The notes under the pieces are model-generated. The model did no database searches and was not told the origin of the DNA. It saw only the letters and a program-made list of their open reading frames with translations. A DNA stretch of 64,000 bases, taken from the NCBI GenBank assembly GCA_034679345.1, contig JAXDAY010000014.1:62001-126000 (forward strand). Reading direction: 5' to 3'. This document shows, piece by piece, positions 43,083 to 51,911 of the stretch; position 1 is the stretch's first letter, and each line of letters opens with the position of its first letter. The position numbers and the translations under genes were made by a program. The stretch comes from JAXDAY01 sp034679345. Its GTDB lineage: Bacteria > Eisenbacteria > RBG-16-71-46 > CAIMUX01 > VGJL01.

Positions 43083-44357
43083 CTAGGGCGCGGTCAGCTC
43101 CGCTCGTCCCCCGAGATAAGGCCGCAGCGCCTCGGGGATCCGGACGGTCCCGTGGTCGGTCTGGTGGACTTCCAGAATTGCCGCCACGACTCGCGGCAGG
43201 GCTAGGCCCGACCCATTGAGAGTATGGACGTGCTCGACTCTCCCTTCGTCGGTGCGATAGCGCACGCCGATCCTCCGGGCCTGGAACGCTTCGAAGTTGC
43301 TGCAGGAGGAGACCTCGAGCCAGCGATCCTCCGCCGGCGCCCACGCTTCCAGGTCGTAGCATTTCGCCGCGGCGAAGGAGAGATCCCCCGTGCAGAGCGC
43401 GAGGACGCGATAGGGCAGCTCCAGAAGCTGGAGGATCCCTTCCGCGTCGCGAAGGAGCGATTCAAGCTCGTCGTAGGAAGTTTCGGGCCGAACGAACTTG
43501 ACCATCTCGACCTTGTCGAACTGGTGGACCCGTACAAGGCCCCGGGTGTCCCTGCCCGCGGCTCCGGCTTCGCGGCGGAAACACGCCGAGTAGCCGCACA
43601 GCTTGACCGGCAGCCGCTCCGCGTCGAGGATCTCGTCCTTGTACAGATTCGTGATCGGCACCTCGGCGGTCGGGATCAGATAGAGATCCTCCTCCTCGAG
43701 GTGGTACATGTCCGCCTGGAGCTTTGGAAGCTGCCCCGTTCCCTGGAGGATCTCCGGGCGGACCATGTAGGGGACAAGCACCTCCCGGTAGCCGTTTTTC
43801 GAGGTGTGGTGGTCCAGCATCAGCTGGATGAGCGCCCTCTCGAGTCGGGCGCCCTCGCCCGTGAACACGATGAATCCCGAGCCGGAGAGCTTCGCGGAGC
43901 GCTCGAGGTCGAAGAGACCGAGCTCGGCTCCGATCTGCCAGTGAGGGGCGAGGCCCTCGCGCCGCGGCGCGGGCGTCCCCCAGCGGCGCACCTCGACGTT
44001 ATGCGAGGAGTCGCCGCCCTTGGGGACCGAGTCGTGCGGAATGTTCGGCAGCCAGAGCATGAGGCGATCGAGCTCCTGCTCGATCACCCGAAGCTGCTCG
44101 TCGTGCTCCTTGATCTCCTCGCTGAGCTTCTTCATCGACGCGAGCAGGGTCGATGCATCCGCCCCCTGCTTCTTCAGTCGCGCGATCTCCTCGCCGCTGC
44201 GGTTGCGCTCCGCCTTCTTCTTCTCGACCTCGACAAGGATCGCGCGGCGACGCTCGTCCAGATTGAGGATCAGGTCCAGATCGGCCGATTCGCCCTTCTC
44301 GGCGATCGCCCGGGCCACACGGTCCGGATCGGCGCGAACGAGTTTGGGATCCAGCAT
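43083..44357 (-). CDS. serS: Seryl-tRNA synthetase
   Basis: The 424-residue protein has the class II core with an N-terminal antiparallel coiled coil (about 28-105, EVEKKKAERNRSGEEIARLKK) that grips the long arm of tRNA-Ser. Motif 2 is seen as GYSACFRREAGAAGRDTRGL and motif 3 as LNGSGLALPRVVAAILE. The serine-site segment TAEVPITNLYKDEIL is also present. It charges serine tRNAs, two of which are encoded in this window. It lies 44 nt upstream of the kinase gene on the same strand and may be co-transcribed. Confidence 0.97.
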   Translation of the reverse strand: MLDPKLVRADPDRVARAIAEKGESADLDLILNLDERRRAILVEVEKKKAERNRSGEEIARLKKQGADASTLLASMKKLSEEIKEHDEQLRVIEQELDRLMLWLPNIPHDSVPKGGDSSHNVEVRRWGTPAPRREGLAPHWQIGAELGLFDLERSAKLSGSGFIVFTGEGARLERALIQLMLDHHTSKNGYREVLVPYMVRPEILQGTGQLPKLQADMYHLEEEDLYLIPTAEVPITNLYKDEILDAERLPVKLCGYSACFRREAGAAGRDTRGLVRVHQFDKVEMVKFVRPETSYDELESLLRDAEGILQLLELPYRVLALCTGDLSFAAAKCYDLEAWAPAEDRWLEVSSCSNFEAFQARRIGVRYRTDEGRVEHVHTLNGSGLALPRVVAAILEVHQTDHGTVRIPEALRPYLGGRAELTAP

Positions 44358-44415
44358 CGCACTCTCCTCGTATGGACGCTCTGAGCCCGCAATCTAGCAT
44401 GGGCCCCCAACGGGG

Positions 44416-45498
44416 TCAAACGCCCCGACGGTCCCGCCCGCGCGAGGACCGCGGATCGCCTCGACGCTTCCCGGCAGATCGATCACCGCCTGGAGCCGGC
44501 GTTTGAGCCACAGCAGCGCAGAGAGCGAGAAGCCCCAGGCCGATCGCAATCGTCGTGGGGCCGGGCGAGAGAGGACCGATGACGACGGCCGCCGCGCCGA
44601 AGACGGCCACTGCGCCGGCCGGAGCCAGGATCGCCACGGTCGCGCCGAAGCGCTCGTTGAGTCGATGCCCCGAGTGCTCGAGGCTCCCGATGAATGGATT
44701 GCGCCCGCCCAGGAGCCGGACCGAGGTCACGAGAACGAGGTCTGCGATCGGCACCGCATGCGCGGCCAGGATTGCCGGGAATCCCGCCGGATCGCCCTTG
44801 TCGAGCATGATCCATCCTACGGCGATTCCGAGGAAGCCGAGCGGCAGGCTGCCTCCATCCCCGAGGAAGATCCTCGCCGGGGGCAGGTTCCACAGCAGAA
44901 ACCCGAGCGAGGCGCCGGCGAGTCCCCAGAGAAGCCCCAGCCATCGCGCATCGGCGACCGAGATGCTCCAACCCAGGGCGAGGACAACCGCGCCGACGGC
45001 GCATACGCTCGAGAAGAGCCCGTCGATATGGTCGAGGTAGTTCCAGGCGTTCAGCACGACCATCCCGGCCAGTCCCGCCGCCGCCAGCAGGAGCGGATCC
45101 TTCAGGCGCCCATCGGGACCCCAGACCAAGAGGACCAGCGCCAGGATCAGCGCCTGCATGACGGCCTTGGGAAGCGGGGCGAGCGCCCTTCGATCGTCCA
45201 GGAGGCCCAGGCCGAAGAGGGCCGCCGCGCCCAAGAGAATCGCCGGGACACAGCGATTCGGAATCGCCCCGGGAGCGCCCGCGGGCTCGATGGAGAGCAG
45301 CCAGGCTCCGAGCCCCACGGCGGTTCCCAAGAGGACCGAGGCTCCTCCCATCAGGGCGACCGGGCGGTCGTGATGACGGTCGGCGCGGGGTCGATCGATC
45401 CATCCGAGTCGCGTGGCCAGGTGGCGGACCGGCGCGACGCACAGAGCCGTCGTCAATCCCGCCGAGAGAAGGGTGATCAGGGCAGCGAGGGCGTCCAC
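44416..45498 (-). CDS. WecA/MraY-family glycosyl-1-phosphate transferase
   Basis: The 360-residue protein is highly hydrophobic, with about ten membrane spans. It carries the family's acidic motifs: GLGLLDDRRAL, LNAWNYLDHIDGLFSSV and RIFLGDGGSLPLGFLG, with an HRLNERFG loop late in the sequence. Members move a sugar-1-phosphate from a UDP-sugar to undecaprenyl phosphate on the cytoplasmic face, starting O-antigen or teichoic-type glycans. The donor cannot be read from sequence; MraY is unlikely because of the gene context. It uses a GTG start and stands at the end of a sugar-nucleotide gene group. Confidence 0.88.
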   Translation of the reverse strand: MDALAALITLLSAGLTTALCVAPVRHLATRLGWIDRPRADRHHDRPVALMGGASVLLGTAVGLGAWLLSIEPAGAPGAIPNRCVPAILLGAAALFGLGLLDDRRALAPLPKAVMQALILALVLLVWGPDGRLKDPLLLAAAGLAGMVVLNAWNYLDHIDGLFSSVCAVGAVVLALGWSISVADARWLGLLWGLAGASLGFLLWNLPPARIFLGDGGSLPLGFLGIAVGWIMLDKGDPAGFPAILAAHAVPIADLVLVTSVRLLGGRNPFIGSLEHSGHRLNERFGATVAILAPAGAVAVFGAAAVVIGPLSPGPTTIAIGLGLLALCAAVAQTPAPGGDRSAGKRRGDPRSSRGRDRRGV

Positions 45499-45505
45499 GC
45501 CCGCG

Positions 45506-46540
45506 TCAGATCGCCGGCGCTTTCACCGCCAGTTGCTGCGCCACCCACTCTTTGGTGATCGCGAGGAGGCGATCGAGATCGCACTCGGGCCGGTAGGCGA
45601 TTGCGGATCGGATCTTCGTCAGGTCTGGGACGCGGCGCAGGACATCCTCGAAGCCGGGACCGTAGGCTTCCTCGTAGGGCACGAAGCGGATCGATCCACG
45701 GCTCTCGCAGAGCGTGCGTATCTTCTCGGCCAGCCGCCGGATCGTGATCTCCTGATCGGCGCCGATGTTGAAGACCTCCCCCCGCGCTCGCTCATGACGG
45801 GATAGGGTCAGCACTCCACGCACGACATCCCCCACATAGGAGAAGCAGCGGCTCTGCTCCCCGTCGCCGTAGACGGTCATCGTCTCGTTCAGGAGGGCCT
45901 GGCGGAAGAAGTTCGGAATGACCATTCCGTAGGCGCCGAGCTGGCGCGGTCCGCAGGTGTTGAAGCAACGGACGATCGTCACGGGCAGGCCGCTGCGGCG
46001 GTGCTCCCCCAGAGCCAGAAACTCCCCCACGACTTTGCCGGCCGCATAGCTCCATCGAGGGACGTCCGTCGGGCCGATCTCCGACGGGGTCGACTCGCGC
46101 AGAACCCCATTCGTCCGGCCGTAGATCTCCGATGATGAGAAGAGAACCACGCAGTCGGGCTTCGTCCTCGTGGCGACTCGCAGCACCGCGTCCGTCCCCT
46201 GAATGTTGTTCCTCAAGCCTCCGAGCGGGTCTGCGAGAACGCGGCGCACTCCGACGGTCGCTGCGAGATGGAAGATGCGGTCGCACCCGCGCGCGGCCTC
46301 CTCGAGAAGCGCAAGATCGCTGACGGATCCGACCATCAGGCGCGCCCCGCCGGTGGCGAGAGCCGCCGCCAGGTTCTCCTCGCGACCCGTCGAGAGGTCG
46401 TCGAGGATCCGGACCGATTCGCCTTCGGCGACGAGGGCATCGACCAGATGCGAGCCGATGAACCCCGCGCCCCCCGTGACTAGAGCCTGGCCCAAGCGAT
46501 TCTCCCCGCGCTCCCGCGCTCGAGCGGACCATAGGGGCAT
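45506..46540 (-). CDS. NAD-dependent sugar-nucleotide epimerase/dehydratase (SDR)
   Basis: The 344-residue extended SDR has the NAD site VTGGAGFIGSHL, SSSEIYGRTNG and the catalytic Tyr-Lys in WSYAAGK, then RCFNTCGPRQ and VYGDGEQSRCFSYVGD. It acts on a UDP- or GDP-sugar; UDP-glucose 4-epimerase or UDP-glucuronate decarboxylase are both possible, and the latter would suit the UDP-glucose dehydrogenase gene 1.5 kb upstream. The first ~15 residues are not conserved, so a downstream start is possible. It lies 13 nt after rmlB. Confidence 0.85.
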   Translation of the reverse strand: MPLWSARARERGENRLGQALVTGGAGFIGSHLVDALVAEGESVRILDDLSTGREENLAAALATGGARLMVGSVSDLALLEEAARGCDRIFHLAATVGVRRVLADPLGGLRNNIQGTDAVLRVATRTKPDCVVLFSSSEIYGRTNGVLRESTPSEIGPTDVPRWSYAAGKVVGEFLALGEHRRSGLPVTIVRCFNTCGPRQLGAYGMVIPNFFRQALLNETMTVYGDGEQSRCFSYVGDVVRGVLTLSRHERARGEVFNIGADQEITIRRLAEKIRTLCESRGSIRFVPYEEAYGPGFEDVLRRVPDLTKIRSAIAYRPECDLDRLLAITKEWVAQQLAVKAPAI

Positions 46541-46553
46541 CGGAGGCCGCCGG

Positions 46554-47612
46554 TCAACGACGCGCCTCCGGATTGTCGTCGATGAATACGTAGTTGCGCT
46601 TGTAGTACTCCAGAAACTCCCCGCTCTTGAGGGGCCCCCACCACTCGGGGTGGGCCCGATACCAGCGGACCGTCTCGATGAGCCCCTCCTCGAAGCTCCG
46701 CTTCGGCGTCCATCCCGTGCGCGCCTTCAGCTTCTCCCACGCGACGGCGTAGCGGCGGTCGTGGCCGGGGCGGTCGACGACGTGGCGCAAAAGGTCGGGG
46801 GGCTTGCCCAGCGCCGAGAGTATGCTCGCGGCGATCGTGAGGACGTCTCGCTCGTTGTAGGAGCCGATATTGAACACCTCACCCTCGCAACCCGGCGTGC
46901 GGAGGATCATCTCGAGCGCCAGGACATGGTCCTCCACGTGGATCCAGTCGCGCACGTTCTTGCCCGTCCCGTAAACGGGCAGAGCTTGCCCCTCAATCGC
47001 ATTGGTGACGAAGAGCGGGATCATCTTCTCCGGGTACTGGCGAGGCCCGTAGTTGTTGCTGCAGCGGGTGATCACGACCGGAAGCCCGTAGGTCGCGTGG
47101 TAGGAGTAGGCGAGCCGGTCCCCGCCCGCCTTGCTGGCGGCATAGGGGTTGCGCGGCTTCAAGGCCGCCTCCTCGTCGACCGGGGGCCCAAAGACCTCCC
47201 CATAGACCTCATCGGTGGAGATCTGGACGAAGGTCGTCACCGGATTCCGCCGCACCGCTTCGAGAAGGACGTAGACGCCGTAGACGTCGGTCTGGACGAA
47301 ATGGCCCGGATCGCCGATCGAGCGGTCGACGTGGGTCTCGGCGGCGAAGTTCAGGATGAAGTCGAAACCCTCCGCGATCAGGGGATCGACGACCCCGCGA
47401 TCGGCGATGTCGCCCTTGACGAACCGGTATCCCTCGGTCCCTTCGTACTCCGCGAGGTTGGCGGGATTGCCCGCATAGGTCAACTTGTCGAGAACCGTCA
47501 CGCGCGCGCTCGGCAAGCGCTCGCGCAGCCGGCGCACGAAGTTGGAGCCGATGAACCCGGCGCCCCCGGTCACGAGGTAGCGGCCCGTCTCAACGAGACG
47601 CGACCTATCCAT
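46554..47612 (-). CDS. rmlB: dTDP-glucose 4,6-dehydratase
   Basis: The 352-residue protein is an extended SDR with the NAD site VTGGAGFIGSNFVR, LDKLTYAGNPANLAEY, the dehydratase STDEVYGE (catalytic Asp-Glu) and the Tyr-x3-Lys in NPYAASKAGGDRL. It also has NNYGPRQYPEKMIPLF and VRDWIHVEDH. It dehydrates dTDP-glucose to dTDP-4-keto-6-deoxyglucose, the first committed step of dTDP-rhamnose synthesis. It overlaps the RmlC-like gene by 8 nt. RmlA and RmlD are not in the window. Confidence 0.95.
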   Translation of the reverse strand: MDRSRLVETGRYLVTGGAGFIGSNFVRRLRERLPSARVTVLDKLTYAGNPANLAEYEGTEGYRFVKGDIADRGVVDPLIAEGFDFILNFAAETHVDRSIGDPGHFVQTDVYGVYVLLEAVRRNPVTTFVQISTDEVYGEVFGPPVDEEAALKPRNPYAASKAGGDRLAYSYHATYGLPVVITRCSNNYGPRQYPEKMIPLFVTNAIEGQALPVYGTGKNVRDWIHVEDHVLALEMILRTPGCEGEVFNIGSYNERDVLTIAASILSALGKPPDLLRHVVDRPGHDRRYAVAWEKLKARTGWTPKRSFEEGLIETVRWYRAHPEWWGPLKSGEFLEYYKRNYVFIDDNPEARR

Positions 47613-48060
47613 CCTTCCGCTCCCAGGAATAGGGGATCTCGTTTCGGTGCGGATCGACTCGGTGCTCGTCGGGATCCGCGTAGTCGTAGACCTCGCTCGG
47701 CACGTTGACGATCATCGCCGCCTCGGTCCCGATTCCCTTCATCCCGTGGAAGACGCCGGCCGGGATCCGCAGGAGAATCGGGTTCTTTTCCCCCATGAAA
47801 TACTCGTTCACCTCGCCCCGCGTCGGTGATCCGTCGCGGTCGTCGTAGAGGACGACCTTCGCCATCCCCTTGACCGCGCAGAAGTGGTCGGTTTGATTCC
47901 GGTGATAGTGCCACGCCTTGACCGCGCCGGGGTAGACGACCGTCAGGTACGTCTGGCCGAACTTCTCGAAGATGGGATCGTCCGAGCGGAACATCTCCAT
48001 GAGATATCCCCGCTCGTCCGGGATCACCTTGAGGGGCTTGACGACCACGCCGTCGATCAT
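47605..48060 (-). CDS. RmlC-like dTDP-4-dehydrorhamnose 3,5-epimerase family protein
   Basis: The 151-residue protein is a small cupin-type epimerase. The family features are PDERGYLMEMFRSDD, the His in VKAWHYHRNQTDHFC, and VPSEVYDYADPDEHRVDP. RmlC inverts C3 and C5 of dTDP-4-keto-6-deoxyglucose; some relatives act on other sugars or have lost activity, and this one is shorter than typical RmlC (about 180 residues). The ATG at 48060 overlaps the stop of the UDP-glucose dehydrogenase gene by 4 nt. Confidence 0.85.
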   Translation of the reverse strand: MIDGVVVKPLKVIPDERGYLMEMFRSDDPIFEKFGQTYLTVVYPGAVKAWHYHRNQTDHFCAVKGMAKVVLYDDRDGSPTRGEVNEYFMGEKNPILLRIPAGVFHGMKGIGTEAAMIVNVPSEVYDYADPDEHRVDPHRNEIPYSWERKDG

Positions 48061-49397
48061 CGCTTCCTCCTCGATCGGGGAACCGCCCCGGTCCCGCGCC
48101 CGACGCTCACGTACTTGAAGCCGAGCGAGACCATCTTGTGAGGATCGTAGATGTTTCGGCAATCGATCAGGATCGGGCTCTTCATCAGCCGCCGGATCTT
48201 CGCCATGTCGAGCATGCGAAACTCGTTCCATTCCGTCGCCAGGACCAGCACCTGCGCGCCGCGCGCCACATCGTAGGCGTGCTTGCGGAAATCGACTCCC
48301 CGCGGGAGCTCCTCGGCCGCCCGCTCCATCGCGACCGGATCGAAGGCGCGCACGTTCGCGCCGCGTCGGCGGAGCCAGCGGATGAGATCCAGGGCGACCG
48401 ACTCGCGCACGTCATCGGTCTGCGGCTTGAAGGCGAGACCCAGGACTCCGACCTCCTTGCCACGGACGCCGCCGGCGGCATCGAGGATCTTCTGGAGCAT
48501 GCGCTCCCGCTGCCGGCGGTTCACCTCGACGGTAGCCTCGACGATCTCGCAGGGGCTGCCCGCCGCCTTCGAGAGGGCGACCAGGGCCAAGGTGTCCTTC
48601 GGGAAGCAGCTACCCCCGTAACCGGGGCCCGCGTGCAGGAACTTCGGTCCGATCCGCTTGTCGAGCCCCATCCCGCGGGCGACGACCTTGACGTCGCCAC
48701 CGACGACCTCGCAGAGATTGGCGATCTCGTTGATGAAGGAGATCTTCGTCGCCAGGAATGCGTTGGCGGCGTACTTGATCAGCTCCGCGGTCTGCACATT
48801 GGTCTTCACCATCGGAGTCTCGATCAGATAGAGAGGCCGGTAGATCTCCGTCAGGATCGACTCCGCTTTGGGCGTCCAGGTGCCGATCACGACCCGGTCC
48901 GGACGCATGAAATCCTCGATCGCCGAGCCCTCCCGCAGGAACTCGGGATTGCTCGCGACGTCGAAGGCGACCCCCTTGGGACGGTTCGCCTCGATGATCT
49001 GCCAGACCTTCTCCCCCGTCCCGACGGGGACGGTGCTCTTCTGCACGATCAGCTTGTAGCCGTTCAGGTTCTTGGCGATCGTCTTCGCGGCCGCCCAGAC
49101 CTGCGAAAGGTCCGCCTCTCCGGTCTCGGACTGCGGGGTCCCCACGGCGATGAAGACGACGCGATTCTCGCGGATCGCCCGGGGCAGATCGCTCGTGAAG
49201 GAGAGCCGGCCGTCCCGCACATTGCGCTGGACGACCTCCTGCAGGGCGAACTCATAGAAGGGCATCACACCCGCCTCGAGCATCCGGATCTTCGACTCGT
49301 CCAGATCGACGCAGGTGACGCTGTTGCCGAAGTCGGCGAGGCAGGCCCCGGTCACGAGGCCGACATAGCCGGTGCCGATCATGCAGATCTCTTGCAT
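48057..49397 (-). CDS. UDP-glucose 6-dehydrogenase
   Basis: The 446-residue protein has an N-terminal NAD domain (ICMIGTGYVGLVTGACLADFG), the central helix ATKISFINEIANLCEVVGGD, the catalytic Cys in GPGYGGSCFPKDTLAL and the C-terminal domain GLAFKPQTDDVRESVAL. It oxidises UDP-glucose to UDP-glucuronate for capsule, LPS or exopolysaccharide. It is the first gene of the sugar-nucleotide group on this strand. Confidence 0.95.
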   Translation of the reverse strand: MQEICMIGTGYVGLVTGACLADFGNSVTCVDLDESKIRMLEAGVMPFYEFALQEVVQRNVRDGRLSFTSDLPRAIRENRVVFIAVGTPQSETGEADLSQVWAAAKTIAKNLNGYKLIVQKSTVPVGTGEKVWQIIEANRPKGVAFDVASNPEFLREGSAIEDFMRPDRVVIGTWTPKAESILTEIYRPLYLIETPMVKTNVQTAELIKYAANAFLATKISFINEIANLCEVVGGDVKVVARGMGLDKRIGPKFLHAGPGYGGSCFPKDTLALVALSKAAGSPCEIVEATVEVNRRQRERMLQKILDAAGGVRGKEVGVLGLAFKPQTDDVRESVALDLIRWLRRRGANVRAFDPVAMERAAEELPRGVDFRKHAYDVARGAQVLVLATEWNEFRMLDMAKIRRLMKSPILIDCRNIYDPHKMVSLGFKYVSVGRGTGAVPRSRRKR

Positions 49398-49438
49398 CCG
49401 CTCCCCCCTGTCGGGTGAAAAAACACGTACCCGGCGAG

Positions 49439-49465
49439 CCTATATCTCAGCCGACCGGTCGTCAA
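49439..49465 (-). promoter_or_regulatory. Possible promoter upstream of the UDP-glucose dehydrogenase gene
   Basis: On the minus strand TTGACG and TATAGG are 15 nt apart, in the 73-nt gap between pyrF and the dehydrogenase gene. The spacing is short for sigma-70, so the call is weak. Confidence 0.35.
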
Positions 49466-49470
49466 ACCCC

Positions 49471-50163
49471 TTAGGACGCCTCCAGTTCGGCCCGGATCCG
49501 TCTCGCCGCCTCGGCCGGGTCGCCGGCCTGAGTGACGGGCCTTCCCACGACGAGCCAATGGGCTCCCGCCCGCACCGCCGCTGCGGGCGTCGCGATCGAT
49601 ACCTGATCGTTCGCCTGCGCCCCTGCCGGGCGGATCCCCGGACATATGCGCGCCAGTCGATCGCCGAAGCGCTCGCGCAACCGGGATGACGCCCCCGCGG
49701 GACAGACCACTCCGAAGAGCTTGGCCTCGGCGACCGTCTCGGCCATCCTCGCGACGTCCTCGAAGTCGGCCTCGCCCCCCGCATCGCTCGTCAGGCGGGT
49801 GACGGCGATCACCCCGAGATCGTCCCGGCCGCGGACCGCGTCGCGGGCCGCCTCCATCGCGCGGGCGCCCGCCGCCGCATGCATGTTGACCAACTGGATC
49901 GGCAGGCGAGCGACCGCCTCGACCGCGCGGCCGACGGTGTTGGGGATGTCGTGGAACTTGAGGTCGAGAAACACCTTCTTTCGCCGGCCCGCCGACTCCC
50001 GGACGATCTCCGGCCCGGCGGAGCAGAAGAGTTCCAGCCCGATCTTCACCCAGAGGACCTCCTCCCCGAGGCGGTCGAGAAGCGCGACGGCCTCGCGCGG
50101 ACCGGGCACATCCAGCGCGACGATGAGCCTTTCCCGAGCGCTCGAGGGCAGTGTCGGTCCCAC
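49471..50163 (-). CDS. pyrF: Orotidine 5'-phosphate decarboxylase
   Basis: The 230-residue protein has the OMP decarboxylase active-site run LIVALDVP, VKIGLELF, and the catalytic Asp/Lys motif FLDLKFHDIPNTV, then VCPAGASS and ICPGIRP...ANDQ. It gives UMP, the last step of de novo pyrimidine synthesis. The GTG start follows pyrD after 3 nt, and it is the last gene of the pyr operon. Confidence 0.96.
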   Translation of the reverse strand: MGPTLPSSARERLIVALDVPGPREAVALLDRLGEEVLWVKIGLELFCSAGPEIVRESAGRRKKVFLDLKFHDIPNTVGRAVEAVARLPIQLVNMHAAAGARAMEAARDAVRGRDDLGVIAVTRLTSDAGGEADFEDVARMAETVAEAKLFGVVCPAGASSRLRERFGDRLARICPGIRPAGAQANDQVSIATPAAAVRAGAHWLVVGRPVTQAGDPAEAARRIRAELEAS

Positions 50164-50166
50164 AGG

Positions 50167-51081
50167 TCAATCCTCCTTCAGGCTTCCGATCCAATCACCG
50201 ATCGAGGAGACTCCCTCCCGCTCGAGGAAGGCCGCCATCTCATCGAGAACCACCGTTCCCTGGTCGGGGCGGAGAAAGTGGCCGGTGCCCACCTGAACCG
50301 CTTTCGCGCCCAGGAGCAGGAACTCCAGGGCATCCCTTCCGGTGACGATTCCGCCGACGGCGACGACAGGGATCGAGACGCGCCGCAGGACCTCGCGCAC
50401 GCGCGCGAGCGCCATGGGCCGGATCGCAGGACCCGAGAGGCCGCCGGTCACCCCCGGAAGACGCGGACGGCGCTTTTCCAGATCGATCGCCATCCCCACA
50501 TAGGTGTTGATGGCGGTGATGGCGTCGGCGCCCGCGCCGGCGCACGTCTCGGCAAGCGAGCCGATCGACGTCACATTGGGCGAGAGCTTCGCCCAGAGGC
50601 TGCGGCGCGTGCGGCGGCGGACGGTGGAGATCACGGAGGCGGCTGCGGAGGGGACCTGGCAGAACTCGATTCCGCCCTCTTTCACATTCGGGCATGAAAT
50701 GTTCAACTCGTAGGCGTCGATCCCGGGCGCGTCGTCGAGGCGCGCGATCGCGGCATCAAAGTCGTCGACCGACCTGCCGCCCACCGAGACGACGATGGCC
50801 GTGCCAAGCGCGCGCAGGTCGGGAAGTTTCTCCGCGATGAACCGCTCGACCCCGACGTTCTGCAGCCCGATCGAGTTCAGCATGCCCGAGGGGGTCTCGA
50901 CGATGCGCGGAGGCGGATTCCCCGCCCGCGGCTCGATGGTGAGCGTCTTGGTGACGATCCCGCCGAGGCGGATCGCCGCTGCGGGCTGCTCGATCCCGTA
51001 ACCGAACGTGCCCGACGCGCAGAGAACCGGATTCCGCAGGCGCAGATCCCCTATCTCGACCGACAGATCGATCCGGCTCAT
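50167..51081 (-). CDS. pyrD: Dihydroorotate dehydrogenase (class 1B, catalytic subunit)
   Basis: The ATG at 51081 overlaps the pyrK stop by 4 nt and opens a 304-residue FMN TIM barrel. It shows PVLCASGTFGYG, KTLTIEPRAGNPPPR, the substrate site NSIGLQNVG, and ELNISCPNVKEGG, with the catalytic base Cys in ISCPN. Class 1B enzymes pair with PyrK to pass electrons to NAD+; the operon context agrees. Confidence 0.95.
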   Translation of the reverse strand: MSRIDLSVEIGDLRLRNPVLCASGTFGYGIEQPAAAIRLGGIVTKTLTIEPRAGNPPPRIVETPSGMLNSIGLQNVGVERFIAEKLPDLRALGTAIVVSVGGRSVDDFDAAIARLDDAPGIDAYELNISCPNVKEGGIEFCQVPSAAASVISTVRRRTRRSLWAKLSPNVTSIGSLAETCAGAGADAITAINTYVGMAIDLEKRRPRLPGVTGGLSGPAIRPMALARVREVLRRVSIPVVAVGGIVTGRDALEFLLLGAKAVQVGTGHFLRPDQGTVVLDEMAAFLEREGVSSIGDWIGSLKED

Positions 51082-51911
51082 TCGCGCACCGCCTCCCAGT
51101 CCACCATGGCGCCGTCGAAGACCGGGCCGTCGGTGCAGGCGAAGGCATACCGCCCGAACGGATCCTCCGGCGCCCCGGGCTTCGCGCGCAGCGGAATCGC
51201 GCAACCCGCGCAGAGGCCGGTTCCGCAGCCGAAGACGGTCTCGAGGCTCACCTGCACCGGAATGCCGGCCGCCACGGCGAGGCGGCTCAGGGCCTCGAGC
51301 ATCGCGGTGGGGCCGCATCCGAAGAGGGCGGCCGAATCGGCGCGGATCCCGCCGCGCGAAAGCATCTGCTCGAGAAGGCCGATCACGGTCCCCTTCTGCC
51401 CGATCGATCCGTCGAGCGTGGAGCGATAGACAGGGTACGGGCAGCCTTCGGTCGGGAAGATGGCGTGAGCATCGCGCGCTCCATACAGCAGCATCCCGTC
51501 GGGCAGCGCTTCCGCGATTTGATCGGCGAAGTGGAGCATCGGCGCCACGCCGCGCCCGCCTCCGAGCAGGATCGGGATCCGTCCCGGCACCGTGCGAAAC
51601 GGCGCGCCGAGCGGCCCGATGAGATCGACTCGATCTCCGCTCTTGCGCGCATCGAGCCAGGCGCTCCCCTCGCCGACGACGGAGAAGAGAATTGAGATCT
51701 CCCCGCCGTCCGGCAGGCCGCGCCATCCGCAGACGCTGAAGGGGCGCCGCAAGCGGAATGCGTCCCCCGCCCCGCAGGCGATCTGCACGAACTGCCCGGC
51801 ACGGGGAACAACGAAGGAAACGGGCACGCGCAACTCGATTCGAGTTCCGGCATCGCCGATCCGCAGGATTCTCGCGACCCTCGCCTCGACTCGACTCGAT
51901 TCCCCGGTCAT
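51078..51911 (-). CDS. pyrK: Dihydroorotate dehydrogenase electron-transfer subunit
   Basis: The 277-residue protein has an FAD/NAD(H) reductase fold (RLRRPFSVCGW for FAD; ILLGGGRGVAPMLHFADQI for NAD) and a C-terminal [2Fe-2S] site with cysteines in VFGCGTGLCAGCAIP and FACTDGPVF. It moves electrons from the PyrD flavin to NAD+. It lies between a TPR lipoprotein gene and pyrD, overlapping both by 4 nt. Confidence 0.93.
   Translation of the reverse strand: MTGESSRVEARVARILRIGDAGTRIELRVPVSFVVPRAGQFVQIACGAGDAFRLRRPFSVCGWRGLPDGGEISILFSVVGEGSAWLDARKSGDRVDLIGPLGAPFRTVPGRIPILLGGGRGVAPMLHFADQIAEALPDGMLLYGARDAHAIFPTEGCPYPVYRSTLDGSIGQKGTVIGLLEQMLSRGGIRADSAALFGCGPTAMLEALSRLAVAAGIPVQVSLETVFGCGTGLCAGCAIPLRAKPGAPEDPFGRYAFACTDGPVFDGAMVDWEAVRE

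Noticed and set aside
43039..44415. T-box or other riboswitch before serS
   Set aside because: The 58-nt gap upstream of serS is too short, and no T-box consensus is present.
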